A model generated the notes under the pieces. It saw nothing but the letters and a program-made list of their open reading frames with translations, was not told where the DNA came from and made no database searches. From positions 1 through 64,000 of the forward strand of contig NZ_JRAA01000001.1 of assembly GCF_000787395.1 (NCBI RefSeq): a stretch of 64,000 nt of DNA, in the 5' to 3' direction. Positions 29,167 to 38,492 of this stretch are shown piece by piece. Source of the DNA: Solemya velum gill symbiont (GTDB lineage: Bacteria; Pseudomonadota; Gammaproteobacteria; Chromatiales; Chromatiaceae). The position numbers and the translations under genes were made by a program. Every line of letters begins with the position of its first letter. Within the stretch, counting starts at the first letter, position 1.

Positions 29167-29187
29167 CCCCGAACATCCTGTTCGGGG
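29167..29187 (-). terminator. hairpin after phaA
   Basis: Nine-bp stem CCCCGAACA/TGTTCGGGG with a 3-nt loop, just past the phaA stop. The minus-strand T-run is poor, so it may be a weak or Rho-assisted terminator. Confidence 0.65.
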
Positions 29188-29209
29188 GTTGATTAAAAGC
29201 GAAATATAA

Positions 29210-30394
29210 TCAGGTTTTCTCTACTGCGAGGGCAACACCCATGCCACCACCGATACAGAGAGTTGCAAGTCCCTTGTTGGCATTGTCACGTTGCATGCCG
29301 TGCAGCAGGGTGACGAAAACACGTGCACCGGATGCACCGATCGGATGGCCGATAGAGATAGCACCACCGGTAACATTTACCTTGTCGGTGTCGAGACCAA
29401 GCTCCTTGTTAACCGAGATCGCCTGGGCTGCAAATGCCTCGTTCGCTTCGATACGGTCAAGATCTGCAACTGTCCAGCCAGCCTTTTCGAGACACTTGGT
29501 GGTTGACGGGATAGGGCCTGTACCCATGATCTTTGGATCAACACCTGCACTGGAGAAGGCTTTGTAGGTTGCCATTGGCTCAATGCCAAGCTCTTTTGCA
29601 GTAGATGCTGCCATAACGATAACTGCTGCTGCACCGTCATTGATACCAGAAGCATTGCCCGCAGTGACTGTGCCTTCACGGCTGAATGCCGGACGCAGTT
29701 TACCAAGACCTTCAGCTGTTACGCCTGCACGAGGAAACTCATCCGTGTCGAAAACAACCGGGTCGCCTCTGCGCTGCGGAATCTCGACAGGAACGATCTC
29801 TTCATTGAAATGACCTGCGTTCTGGGCTGCCTCGGTACGTTGCTGAGAGGTAGCAGCAAAGCTGTCCTGCTCTTCACGGCTGATCTCGTACTTTTCAGCA
29901 ATATTCTCGGCAGTGGTGCCCATGTGGTAGTCGTTGAAAGCACACCAGAGACCATCGTTGATCATGGTGTCGATCATTTTCCAGTGACCCATCTTCTGGC
30001 CATCGCGAGATTTTGGCAGTACGTGCGGTGAGGCGCTCATGTTCTCTTGTCCACCGGCAATAACTATCTTTGCATCACCAGACATGATTGCCTGTGCAGC
30101 GAGGTTGACTGCTTTGAGTCCGCTGCCACATACCTTATTGATTGTCATAGCCGGAGTGCTCTCTGAAAGTCCTGCTTCGAGAACGGCCTGGCGTGCAGGG
30201 TTCTGACCAACGCCAGCCTGCAGTACCTGTCCCATGATGACTTCATCGACCTGATCAGGATTGATTCCACTACGCTCGATGAGTGCTTTGATAACGGTTG
30301 CACCCAGAGTGCTTGCCGGGATGCTTGCGAGGCTGCCTCCGAAGGCACCAACTGGTGTACGGGCTGCGGCGACAATGACGACTTCTTCTGACAT
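29210..30394 (-). CDS. phaA: acetyl-CoA acetyltransferase (beta-ketothiolase)
   Basis: 394 aa thiolase. It condenses two acetyl-CoA to acetoacetyl-CoA, the first step of PHB synthesis. The nucleophile Cys is in [12 protein letters not shown] (about residue 89). [10 protein letters not shown] holds the catalytic His and [11 protein letters not shown] the second catalytic Cys. NEAFAAQA is also typical. A very strong Shine-Dalgarno (TAGGAGG) precedes the ATG. The promoter shares the operator box with the divergent ppsR. Confidence 0.95.
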   Translation of the reverse strand: MSEEVVIVAAARTPVGAFGGSLASIPASTLGATVIKALIERSGINPDQVDEVIMGQVLQAGVGQNPARQAVLEAGLSESTPAMTINKVCGSGLKAVNLAAQAIMSGDAKIVIAGGQENMSASPHVLPKSRDGQKMGHWKMIDTMINDGLWCAFNDYHMGTTAENIAEKYEISREEQDSFAATSQQRTEAAQNAGHFNEEIVPVEIPQRRGDPVVFDTDEFPRAGVTAEGLGKLRPAFSREGTVTAGNASGINDGAAAVIVMAASTAKELGIEPMATYKAFSSAGVDPKIMGTGPIPSTTKCLEKAGWTVADLDRIEANEAFAAQAISVNKELGLDTDKVNVTGGAISIGHPIGASGARVFVTLLHGMQRDNANKGLATLCIGGGMGVALAVEKT

Positions 30395-30482
30395 ATTACC
30401 TCCTAAGGCTTTGGTCCTGTTTTCCTGATCAGGATGTTAAATATAAATCTGTTTTGTTGGCTAAGATGCCTTGACAGAGGTA

Positions 30483-30513
30483 ATCCTAGCCGTTAACGTT
30501 GTGCAATGCAACA
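30483..30513 (-). promoter_or_regulatory. phaA promoter/operator, shared with divergent ppsR
   Basis: On the minus strand TGTTGCATTGCACAA (30499-30513) contains TTGCAT as -35. A 17-bp spacer leads to TAGGAT (30483-30488). This is the same layout as at sdhC, aceA and phaE. The box is close to symmetric and sits 59 bp before the ppsR start, so it could control both directions. Confidence 0.65.
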
Positions 30514-30571
30514 GAAACGCAGTATGCCTTGATAAATCTGCATTTTTAGGGCCTTGCAACAGAGTTAAAGA

Positions 30572-31408
30572 ATGGAAAAAAGAGACGTACTGTTTATTTC
30601 GGATCGTACTGGTTTGACGGCTGAGTCATATGGCAAGAGCCTGTTATCCCAGTTTCCAGGCATTGAGTTTGAGAGCCGCCTCTATCCCTTTGTTGATTCC
30701 AAGGAACGTGCACGCGAAGTCGCACGTGAAATCAACCATATTGTTGAGGAGACTGGCAAACAGCCTATTGTTGTTAGTACCCTGGTGGAGAGTGAATCGC
30801 AGCGGGTGATTGCCAACAGTAAAGGCTGTATTGTCGATCTGTTTGGTGTATTCATCGAACCGCTTGAAGAGTGCCTTGGTGTGGAGTCTTCACACAAACA
30901 GGGTATCTCCTTTGATCCGCACAGTCATGAGTTGTATCAGAAAAAGATCAAGGCGATCGAGTACGCTCTGAAACATGATGATGGTTGCGACCTTGCAAAT
31001 TACGATGATGCAGACGTGATCCTCGTTGGGGTTTCACGCAGCGGAAAAACACCGACGAGTCTCTTCCTTGCGATGAACTTCAGCCTCAAGACGGCAAACT
31101 ATCCGCTGACATCGGACGATCTTGAGGGACACAAGTTGCCATCATTTTTGTTGCCACACACACGCAAGATGGTGGCCCTGACAATTCGTCCCGCAACCCT
31201 TTCGAATATTCGGCAACAGCGTCGTCCAAGCACTGAATATGCATCATTGCAGACCTGTCAGCGTGAATTGCGAATAGCAGATACAATGTTTAAAAATGCG
31301 AACATCCCGGTATTCGATACAACGGATACATCTATTGAAGAGATTGCCGGGTGGATCGTCAGGGAGAAACGCTTGCGCGATGTTACCGAGCTCGGCATTG
31401 GACACTGA
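30572..31408 (+). CDS. ppsR: PEP synthase regulatory protein (kinase/pyrophosphorylase)
   Basis: 278 aa, DUF299 family. Its P-loop VGVSRSGKTPTS is at about residues 151-162. The N-terminus DVLFISDRTGLTAESYGKSLLSQF is typical. It inactivates PEP synthase by ADP-dependent phosphorylation of a Thr near the catalytic His, and reactivates it by phosphate-dependent dephosphorylation. Its target ppsA lies one gene downstream. In E. coli the two genes are adjacent; here an FNR-like gene is inserted between them. Confidence 0.95.
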   Translation: MEKRDVLFISDRTGLTAESYGKSLLSQFPGIEFESRLYPFVDSKERAREVAREINHIVEETGKQPIVVSTLVESESQRVIANSKGCIVDLFGVFIEPLEECLGVESSHKQGISFDPHSHELYQKKIKAIEYALKHDDGCDLANYDDADVILVGVSRSGKTPTSLFLAMNFSLKTANYPLTSDDLEGHKLPSFLLPHTRKMVALTIRPATLSNIRQQRRPSTEYASLQTCQRELRIADTMFKNANIPVFDTTDTSIEEIAGWIVREKRLRDVTELGIGH

Positions 31409-31481
31409 TAAGGGGCTGATATGTGTAGTCGCAATGGTATAACAATAATATTTAGACAACCACCAAGAGGAATTAGATAGC

Positions 31482-32282
31482 ATGAAACCCTCTGTAAATG
31501 CACGGGTCATGGAGACGCTCATCAACACCAGTGTTGATGGTGTCGGACAGGTTGTGCGCCTGACACTCAATGTAGAAGGTGATAACTGGAAGAGCTACCG
31601 GGACGCCGGTCTGAACATTGAACTTGAAGATGGGTCGACCACGTCGGCACCGGTATGGGTTGAGGAAGCCTATGCCGTACCATTTGATAACAGTTTCGAT
31701 ATTCGCCTGCTGGTGGCTTGTCCGGAACAGGGCGCCTCACCGTTTCAGAAAAAGGCTGTGGAACTGGTGGCAGGAGACGTGGTGAAAGTCAGTGAACCAC
31801 TGAGCTACCCTTATCATGCGCCAATTAATTCGCGTGGCAAGCTGATTCTGCTTGCTGCAGGTTGCGATGTGGATGTTTTCCGCCCGTTGGTGAAAAAGAT
31901 CTACGAAAGAGATATCGACTGGATGGGTGAGGTACGCGCCTATAGTGGTGACGTAACTGGCATCGAGCACGTCTATCTCAACAATAAGAACAGTGATGCG
32001 ATGCACTATCTTGATGATCTCGGTTTTCGGGCATTCGATGCCCTGATGGCACGCTCCTCGGCAACTGTCGCTCGACTGCATGGCATGACAGAAGAACAGG
32101 CGGTGATTGAATTTGTCCGTTTCATCCGTAGCCCTTCAACTTATGTTTATGTTGCTGGCAGTGAAGCGGTGGTTGAAAAGCTTGGTGAGACAGTCGACGA
32201 GAGACTCGGGCAGCCAGGTGCATGGCAACGTATCCGGGATGAACTGCGGACGCAGAATCACTGGTATAGCCACCTGCAATAA
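31482..32282 (+). CDS. uncharacterised protein resembling ferredoxin-NADP reductase folds
   Basis: 266 aa, not confidently recognised. Residues 1-100 look like a beta-barrel (VVRLTLNVEGDNWKSYRDAGLNIELEDGS ... RLLVACPEQGASPFQKKAVELVAGDVVKVSEPLSYPY). Then GKLILLAAGCDVDVFRPLVKKI and a late STYVYVAGSEAVVEKL resemble the NAD(P)-binding half of FNR/siderophore-interacting proteins (ILLAGGTGI..., VYVCGP...). The flavin-binding RxYS motif and the GTGxxP loop are not seen, so it may be a divergent or cofactor-less member. Its place between ppsR and ppsA suggests co-expression with PEP synthase but gives no function. Confidence 0.55.
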   Translation: MKPSVNARVMETLINTSVDGVGQVVRLTLNVEGDNWKSYRDAGLNIELEDGSTTSAPVWVEEAYAVPFDNSFDIRLLVACPEQGASPFQKKAVELVAGDVVKVSEPLSYPYHAPINSRGKLILLAAGCDVDVFRPLVKKIYERDIDWMGEVRAYSGDVTGIEHVYLNNKNSDAMHYLDDLGFRAFDALMARSSATVARLHGMTEEQAVIEFVRFIRSPSTYVYVAGSEAVVEKLGETVDERLGQPGAWQRIRDELRTQNHWYSHLQ

Positions 32283-32374
32283 GAGCCAAAGCGTAATTCA
32301 GAAGGTGATGCGGTCTGTTTCGCGTCTCCTTAAAACAGTAACTGTATTTATACCCTGGTAAGAGGCTAGGCACG

Positions 32375-34741
32375 ATGATTGAGTATTTAATTCCGTTGGA
32401 TCAGCTTGGGATGGATGATGTCGACCGCGTTGGTGGTAAAAACGCGTCACTTGGTGAGATGATTCAGAATCTTTCAGACTTGGATGTAAAAGTCCCCGGC
32501 GGTTTCGCAACCACGGCTGATGCGTACCGTGCCTTTATTGCACATGATGGTCTTGGTGACCGCATTAATCAGCGTCTTGCAGAACTGGATATCGAGGATG
32601 TGGCAGCCCTGCAGGTGGCAGGAGCCGAGATTCGTGAGTGGATCGCGGGCATCCCGTTTCCACAGGAGATGGAAGAAGCAATCGATGCTGCCTACGCGGC
32701 ACTCGAGGAGGAGTACGGTACTGAAACATCATGGGCGGTGCGTTCATCTGCAACAGCCGAGGATCTTCCCGAGGCCTCCTTTGCCGGTCAGCAGGAGACC
32801 TACCTGAACGTCAGGGGAATCGAAGAGATCAAGAATGATATACGGCTTGTCTTTTCCTCTCTCTTCAATGACCGTGCGATCTCTTACCGCGTCCACCAGG
32901 GGTTTGCGCATGAGGATGTCGCTTTGTCTGCCGGCATCCAAAAAATGGTGCGTTCGGATATCGGTTCTTCCGGAGTCATGTTTACAGTCGACACAGAGTC
33001 CGGTTTCGAGGATGTAGTCTTTATCACTTCAAGCTATGGACTTGGTGAGATGGTCGTGCAGGGTGCGGTTAACCCCGACGAGTTCTATGTCTATAAGCCT
33101 GCGCAGAGAGCCGGTCGTCCAGCTGTCGTTCGCCGCAGCCTCGGCGGTAAAGCAATCAAGATGATCTACAGCGATCAGCCGGGTGAGAAGGTGACCACGG
33201 TTCCGGTCGACCCGGATGAGCAGATGCTTTTCTCTCTTGATGATGAGCACGTCAATCAGTTGGCCGGCTACGCAGATGCAATTGAAAAGCACTATGGCCG
33301 CCCGATGGATGTCGAGTGGGCACTCGACGGTATCGATAACCAGCTCTATATCGTTCAGGCTCGCCCAGAGACTGTACAGAGCCGAGTTGGCCAGGTCATT
33401 GAACGTTTCTCACTCATGGAACGCGGTGATGTGCTGGCAGAAGGACGCAGTATCGGTCAGAAGATCGGTGCCGGTCGCGCACGTATTCTCAGTGGTCTCG
33501 ACGAGATGGACAAGGTGCAGGAGGGTGATGTCCTGATCACCGATATGACCGATCCCGACTGGGAGCCGGTTATGAAACGTGCTGCAGCAATTGTTACAAA
33601 CCGCGGTGGCCGTACCTGTCATGCCGCGATCATTGCACGCGAAATGGGTGTGCCCGCAGTGGTTGGCTGCGGCAATGCAACCGAGCAAGTGGAAGATGGT
33701 ACAGATGTTACCGTCTCCTGTGCCGAGGGTGAAACAGGACACATCTATGCTGGCAAGCTGAATTTCGACATCAACCGTATCGAGCTTGGTTCGATGCCGG
33801 AGGCACCGCTGAAGATCATGATGAATGTTGGTAATCCTGAGCGTGCTTTCAGTTTTGCAGGCCTGCCAAATTTTGGTGTTGGTCTGGCACGACTCGAGTT
33901 CATTATCAACAATATGATTGGTGTGCATCCACGTGCACTGCTCGAATATGATTCGATTCCCGCCTCACTGCGTGAGCAGATCGCACCACTGATAGCTGCT
34001 TACGGTGATCCGGTCGATTTTTACGTCAAGCGCATCATCGAGGGTATATCTACTATCGGATCGGCCTTTGCACCAAATCCGGTTATCGTACGCTTGTCGG
34101 ATTTCAAGTCGAATGAGTACGCTAACCTGATCGGTGGCGACCACTATGAACCACATGAAGAGAATCCGATGATTGGTTACCGTGGCACGTCACGCTACCT
34201 CTCTGACGAGTTTGAAAAATGCTTTGAACTCGAGTGTCGTGCACTCAAATATGTGCGTGACGAGATGGGCCTCGACAACGTCTGGGTAATGGTTCCATTC
34301 GTACGTACGTTACAGGAAGCTGAAGGTGTGGTTTCATTGCTAGATAAGTACGGCCTGCGTCGCGGTGAAAACGGACTCAAGCTGATCATGATGTGCGAGG
34401 TGCCAAGTAACGCTATTCTCGCAGAGCAGTTCCTCGAGTATTTCGACGGCTTCTCCATCGGTTCCAATGATATGACCCAGCTGACACTGGCGATTGATCG
34501 TGACTCCGGACTGGTTTCCAAACTCTTCGACGAGCGTGATGAAGCAGTCAAGTTTATGCTCAGTCGTGCCATCAGGGCGTGTCGTGATGCAGGCAAATAT
34601 GTCGGTATTTGTGGGCAGGGGCCTTCAGATCATCCGGATTTTGCCAAGTGGTTGGTTGACGAGGGGATTGAAAGTGTCTCACTCAACCCGGATACAGTTA
34701 TCAGTACATGGCTCTATTTGGCGGGGGTAGAAGAGGCGTAG
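32375..34741 (+). CDS. ppsA: phosphoenolpyruvate synthase
   Basis: 788 aa, full length. Makes PEP from pyruvate and ATP, the entry to gluconeogenesis when growing on acetate, propionate or stored PHA. The N-terminal ATP-grasp domain has [12 protein letters not shown] and [21 protein letters not shown]. The swivel His is in [21 protein letters not shown], next to the Thr modified by PpsR. The C-terminal TIM-barrel domain has [19 protein letters not shown] and the acid-base Cys in [13 protein letters not shown]. It is preceded by ppsR and the FNR-like gene and closed by a terminator. Confidence 0.97.
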   Translation: MIEYLIPLDQLGMDDVDRVGGKNASLGEMIQNLSDLDVKVPGGFATTADAYRAFIAHDGLGDRINQRLAELDIEDVAALQVAGAEIREWIAGIPFPQEMEEAIDAAYAALEEEYGTETSWAVRSSATAEDLPEASFAGQQETYLNVRGIEEIKNDIRLVFSSLFNDRAISYRVHQGFAHEDVALSAGIQKMVRSDIGSSGVMFTVDTESGFEDVVFITSSYGLGEMVVQGAVNPDEFYVYKPAQRAGRPAVVRRSLGGKAIKMIYSDQPGEKVTTVPVDPDEQMLFSLDDEHVNQLAGYADAIEKHYGRPMDVEWALDGIDNQLYIVQARPETVQSRVGQVIERFSLMERGDVLAEGRSIGQKIGAGRARILSGLDEMDKVQEGDVLITDMTDPDWEPVMKRAAAIVTNRGGRTCHAAIIAREMGVPAVVGCGNATEQVEDGTDVTVSCAEGETGHIYAGKLNFDINRIELGSMPEAPLKIMMNVGNPERAFSFAGLPNFGVGLARLEFIINNMIGVHPRALLEYDSIPASLREQIAPLIAAYGDPVDFYVKRIIEGISTIGSAFAPNPVIVRLSDFKSNEYANLIGGDHYEPHEENPMIGYRGTSRYLSDEFEKCFELECRALKYVRDEMGLDNVWVMVPFVRTLQEAEGVVSLLDKYGLRRGENGLKLIMMCEVPSNAILAEQFLEYFDGFSIGSNDMTQLTLAIDRDSGLVSKLFDERDEAVKFMLSRAIRACRDAGKYVGICGQGPSDHPDFAKWLVDEGIESVSLNPDTVISTWLYLAGVEEA

Positions 34742-34761
34742 TTTTGCACTTCATGCGAATA

Positions 34762-34788
34762 AAAAAAGCCGTCGATGACGGCCTTTTT
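34762..34788. terminator. bidirectional terminator between ppsA and the hemerythrin-like gene
   Basis: GCCGTC/GACGGC stem with a GAT loop, flanked by an A-run on the left and TTTTT on the right, so it serves both convergent genes. Confidence 0.88.
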
Positions 34789-34814
34789 ATTTTGTTCAGG
34801 TAACCTGCTTTCAA

Positions 34815-35258
34815 TCAGGCAACGGCTCTCAAGTCACCAGTCACTTCTTTTACAAGCGGGTAGAGATTTTCTGTCTCTGCCTGGATTCTATCAAGGACCA
34901 TATTGAAAACTTCATCAGTTTCCGATTTGAAATTCTCATAGTCACTGATGCGCAGTTGCTTGCCACGCTTGTTACACCATTTAGAAAGGTACTCGGAAAA
35001 AACCTTTTTGATTTCTACGCTACCGGACATGAACTTTGTCGCAGTGTTCTTGGTTTCCTGGTCACACACAAGCAAGTGCTTGTAAAAGTGCTTGTCAGTT
35101 ACCTCGATGTGCTCCTTTACCATGTCAACAAAGTGAAAAAAGAGGTCGCAGGTTACTTTACTGTCACACAGGCTCCTGTCAGCAAGAAGGTAATGCAGGA
35201 TATTAGCGTGTTCAGTGATCTTGTGATTTTGATTATGTAATTCATCGTAAGTAATCAT
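34815..35258 (-). CDS. hemerythrin-like (HHE) di-iron protein
   Basis: 147 aa, predicted four-helix bundle. Candidate iron ligands are seen in the order expected for the hemerythrin HHE domain: HNQNHKITEHANIL near the N-terminus, FFHFVDMVKEHIEVTDKHFYKHL in the second helix, and ETENLYPLV in the last. Relatives bind O2 or act in iron, NO or oxygen sensing. The role here is unknown. It is divergent from the gntR-prp operon across a 331-bp gap. Confidence 0.75.
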   Translation of the reverse strand: MITYDELHNQNHKITEHANILHYLLADRSLCDSKVTCDLFFHFVDMVKEHIEVTDKHFYKHLLVCDQETKNTATKFMSGSVEIKKVFSEYLSKWCNKRGKQLRISDYENFKSETDEVFNMVLDRIQAETENLYPLVKEVTGDLRAVA

Positions 35259-35509
35259 TTTGGTACTACTCCAGACTTCTTAATTGGGATGTATATATAT
35301 GAGCGAAATGTAGCGTGCCTCTTGTCCGGGTACTTACCCACATCGCATACAAGGGAATATATGCTATTTTTCACAAAAAAGATAATTAGCAATTGCTGAA
35401 AGAATAATATTGATAACTTATTGATTTACTGTGTTTTTGTTTCGATTGTTTTCGTGCCGCATGAAAACTGGCAGTGAAATGTATAAATAATATACAGCCT
35501 AGGGCCATA
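35259..35509. other. AT-rich divergent promoter region, hemerythrin gene / gntR
   Basis: No gene is seen. The stretch is markedly AT-rich with runs such as ATATATATGAG and TTGATAACTTATTGAT. I could not assign a convincing FNR site or promoter. It must hold the start of the hemerythrin transcript. Confidence 0.4.
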
Positions 35510-35581
35510 TTGTTGACAATCAGGCGTGAATGGGCTTTAATTAACTCGATTTCCAGCCAATTCACATAGAATTGTCAACAA
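35510..35581 (+). promoter_or_regulatory. inverted-repeat operator of the gntR-prp operon
   Basis: TTGTTGACAAT (35510-35520) and its exact reverse complement ATTGTCAACAA (35571-35581) lie 50 bp apart. The second arm ends 8 bp before the gntR ATG and so overlaps its ribosome-binding region. The TTGACA within the left arm could be the -35. FadR/GntR regulators often bind such short dyads, so autoregulation and looping between the arms is plausible. Confidence 0.65.
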
Positions 35582-35589
35582 AAGGCGAA

Positions 35590-36294
35590 ATGGAACAGGC
35601 GAAAAAAGAGACCATCAGCACGTTGGATACCGGCAGTAGTCGTACGCTGGCAGACCGGGTATGCCATCAGCTGAAGGACGACATCATCACAGGACGGCTT
35701 TCTCAGGGATCCAAAATTGTGGAAGAGGATCTGGCGCGTGAGCATGGCGTAAGCCGTGGGCCGTTACGTGAAGCGATTCGTCGTCTTGAAGCGATGCACC
35801 TGGTACAGCGTATTCCTCATGCCGGGGCGCGTGTTGTTACCCTCAGCGAGAAAATGATGTCAGATGTCTACTCGGTGCGTGAAGCACTGGAAGGCATGTC
35901 GACACGTCTTGCAGCTGAATTCATCAAGCCGAAGGAAGTCGATGAACTCTGGTTGTTGCTTGAGCAGCACGAAAAGAACATTGATGAAACTGAAGGCACG
36001 GTCTATTTTCAGCGTGAGGGCGATGTGGATTTTCATATCCGCATTGCACAGGCGAGTCAGAATCAACTGTTGGTTAAATCTCTCAGTAGTGAGTTGTACC
36101 AGCTGATTCGTATGTGTCGCTACCGTACTGCAAAAGCTCCATCACGTCCTACCAAGGCACTTGGTGAACATCGCCAGATTGTTGACGCCATCTCCAGGCG
36201 AGATGGTGAATTGGCGGAAATCCTTATGCGCCGGCACATTAGTGGTGCCTGGCAGATCGCCAGAGAATTGCTACTCAAGGACTATCATGACTGA
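35590..36294 (+). CDS. GntR-family (FCD) regulator of the methylcitrate operon
   Basis: 234 aa from the ATG at 35590; an upstream TTG at 35572 lies in the operator arm and is less likely. The winged helix-turn-helix is [53 protein letters not shown]. The FCD ligand domain follows ([19 protein letters not shown], with metal/ligand residues in [14 protein letters not shown] and [11 protein letters not shown]). It overlaps prpB by 8 bp, so it is the first gene of the prp operon and probably its repressor, as in Pseudomonas and Shewanella, which use a GntR protein instead of sigma-54-dependent PrpR. Confidence 0.9.
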   Translation: MEQAKKETISTLDTGSSRTLADRVCHQLKDDIITGRLSQGSKIVEEDLAREHGVSRGPLREAIRRLEAMHLVQRIPHAGARVVTLSEKMMSDVYSVREALEGMSTRLAAEFIKPKEVDELWLLLEQHEKNIDETEGTVYFQREGDVDFHIRIAQASQNQLLVKSLSSELYQLIRMCRYRTAKAPSRPTKALGEHRQIVDAISRRDGELAEILMRRHISGAWQIARELLLKDYHD

Positions 36295-37180
36295 TACAAA
36301 TTTAACCCCTGGTGCGAAACTGCGTCGTGCCGTTGAAGAGAACAATCCGCTGCAGGTTGTTGGCGCGGTGAACGCTTACAGTGCCATCATGGCCGAAAAA
36401 GTTGGCCACAAGGCAATCTACCTTTCAGGCGGCGGTGTTGCAGCTTGCTCAATGGGCATTCCTGATCTTGGTATTACAACCATGAAAGATGTCCTTGAAG
36501 ACGTTAATCGCATTACGGATGCTTCCTCGTTGCCACTGCTGGTTGACGTTGATACCGGTTGGGGCGGAGCTTTCAATATCGCACGCTGTACACGCGAGAT
36601 GATCCGATCAGGTGCAGCTGGTATGCACATCGAGGACCAGGTCATGCAGAAGCGTTGTGGTCATCGTCCCAACAAGGCAATCGTCACACAGGAAGAGATG
36701 GTCGATCGCGTCAAGGCGGCTGTCGATGCGAAGAGTGATGAGAGTTTTGTTGTCATGGCACGTACAGATGCCCTTGCTGTTGAAGGCATGGAGTCAGCTG
36801 TTGAACGCGCGATTGCCTGCGTTGAAGCCGGTGCCGACATGATTTTTCCTGAAGCGATTAATACGCTTGAACAGTACAAGGAATTCACCAGTGCTGTGAA
36901 TGTTCCGGTGCTGGCAAATATCACCGAATTTGGTGCAACCCCCTTGTTTACTACAGAGGAACTGGCTTCAGCCGGCGTCAAGCTGGCGCTTTATCCACTC
37001 AGTGCTTTCCGCGCCATGAGCCTGGCTGCACTGAAGGTTTACCAAGAGCTGCTCAGTACCGGAACACAGCAAGGTGTTGTCGATACCATGCAGACTCGCA
37101 TGGAGCTTTATGATTTTCTCGACTATCACAGTTACGAGCACAAGCTTGATCAGCTTTTCGCGGAACAGAAAGAGGAGTGA
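36287..37180 (+). CDS. prpB: 2-methylisocitrate lyase
   Basis: 297 aa from the ATG at 36287 ([13 protein letters not shown]). It splits 2-methylisocitrate into pyruvate and succinate, the last step of the methylcitrate cycle. It belongs to the ICL/PEP mutase superfamily. The signature is [10 protein letters not shown] (catalytic Cys), with substrate/metal residues in [21 protein letters not shown] and [11 protein letters not shown]. The protein is shorter than AceA and has the PrpB-specific [15 protein letters not shown]-terminus. Translationally coupled to gntR. Confidence 0.95.
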   Translation: MTDTNLTPGAKLRRAVEENNPLQVVGAVNAYSAIMAEKVGHKAIYLSGGGVAACSMGIPDLGITTMKDVLEDVNRITDASSLPLLVDVDTGWGGAFNIARCTREMIRSGAAGMHIEDQVMQKRCGHRPNKAIVTQEEMVDRVKAAVDAKSDESFVVMARTDALAVEGMESAVERAIACVEAGADMIFPEAINTLEQYKEFTSAVNVPVLANITEFGATPLFTTEELASAGVKLALYPLSAFRAMSLAALKVYQELLSTGTQQGVVDTMQTRMELYDFLDYHSYEHKLDQLFAEQKEE

Positions 37181-37222
37181 CTCAGAGTCACTCGCGGATA
37201 ACAGAATCTAAGGAGAATATTG

Positions 37223-38368
37223 ATGACTGAACAGGTACTTCCAAAAGCAAAAAAGTCAGTTGCGCTGTCAGGTACTGCGGCAGGTAACACGGCTGTCTGT
37301 ACTGTCGGCCGTACTGGTAACGACCTGCATTATCGCGGCTATGACATTCTCGATTTTGCTGACAAGGCTGAATTCGAGGAGATCGCATATCTGCTGGTTC
37401 ACGGTGAATTGCCGAACAAGGCACAGCTGGCGACCTACAAGGCGAAGCTGAAATCACTGCGTGGTATCCCGCAAGCGGTCAAGCAGGCGCTTGAGGCGCT
37501 GCCGGCATCGTCACACCCGATGGATGTTTTGCGTACTGCCTGCTCGGTGCTAGGCAGTTGTGTGTCTGAGAAAGAAGAGATGCCTGCGGCTGAAGCACGC
37601 GACATTATCGATCGCATGATGGCCAGCTTTGGATCCATGCTGCTTTATTGGTATCACTTTGCCGTTAATGGCAAGCGTATCGATGTAGAGACTGATGACG
37701 ATTCAATCGGCGGCCACTTCCTGCACCTGTTGCATGGTGAAAAGCCGTCGGCAGAGTGGGTTCGTGCCATGCACACCTCGCTTAATCTCTATGCTGAACA
37801 TGAATTCAATGCATCAACATTTACTGCGCGCGTTGTTGCCGGTACCAATTCAGATATGTACTCCGCGATCACAGGTGCGATCGGTGCATTGCGTGGACCC
37901 AAGCACGGTGGTGCCAACGAGGCAGCATTCCGTATCCAGAGCCGTTACTCCAATGCTGACCAGGCCGAGGCGGATATCCGTGAGCGTGTTGCAAACAAGG
38001 AGATCGTTATCGGTTTTGGTCATCCTGTATACACCATTGCTGATCCGCGTAACGAGGTGATCAAGCGCGTTGCAAAAGAGCTCTCCGAGAGCAACGGCGA
38101 TACCACCATGTTCTCGGTTGCAGATCGTCTCGAGAGTGTCATGCTGGAGATCAAGAAAATGTTCCCCAACCTGGACTGGTTCTCAGCTGTCTCTTACAAC
38201 CAGATGGGTGTACCGACCGACATGTTCACACCACTGTTCGTTATTTCACGTGTTACTGGCTGGGGCGCGCATGTGATCGAGCAGCGCGAGGATGGCAAGA
38301 TCATTCGCCCAAGCGCCAATTATGTTGGCCCCGAGAGCCGTGACTGGGTACCGCTCGAAGCGCGCTGA
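37223..38368 (+). CDS. prpC: 2-methylcitrate synthase
   Basis: 381 aa from the ATG at 37223, with AGGAG upstream. Condenses propionyl-CoA with oxaloacetate. It is a citrate synthase superfamily member with the three catalytic residues in [21 protein letters not shown] and the Asp region [16 protein letters not shown]. CoA and oxaloacetate sites include [15 protein letters not shown]. The [18 protein letters not shown]-terminus and overall length fit PrpC rather than GltA. Confidence 0.94.
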   Translation: MTEQVLPKAKKSVALSGTAAGNTAVCTVGRTGNDLHYRGYDILDFADKAEFEEIAYLLVHGELPNKAQLATYKAKLKSLRGIPQAVKQALEALPASSHPMDVLRTACSVLGSCVSEKEEMPAAEARDIIDRMMASFGSMLLYWYHFAVNGKRIDVETDDDSIGGHFLHLLHGEKPSAEWVRAMHTSLNLYAEHEFNASTFTARVVAGTNSDMYSAITGAIGALRGPKHGGANEAAFRIQSRYSNADQAEADIRERVANKEIVIGFGHPVYTIADPRNEVIKRVAKELSESNGDTTMFSVADRLESVMLEIKKMFPNLDWFSAVSYNQMGVPTDMFTPLFVISRVTGWGAHVIEQREDGKIIRPSANYVGPESRDWVPLEAR

Positions 38369-38492
38369 GTTACAGGTTCAAAAAGCGTTCAGGTTGCTTG
38401 CTGGCAGTGCATGGTCGATTGATCCGACCCATTGATGGATTATGCGCTGACTGCAGGCGGCTGACTTATTCAGGAATTAGAGAACTGCATTC

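Noticed and set aside
35390-35430. FNR-like box in the hemerythrin/gntR gap
   Set aside because: TTGATAACTTATTGAT is not the inverted TTGAT-N4-ATCAA arrangement.
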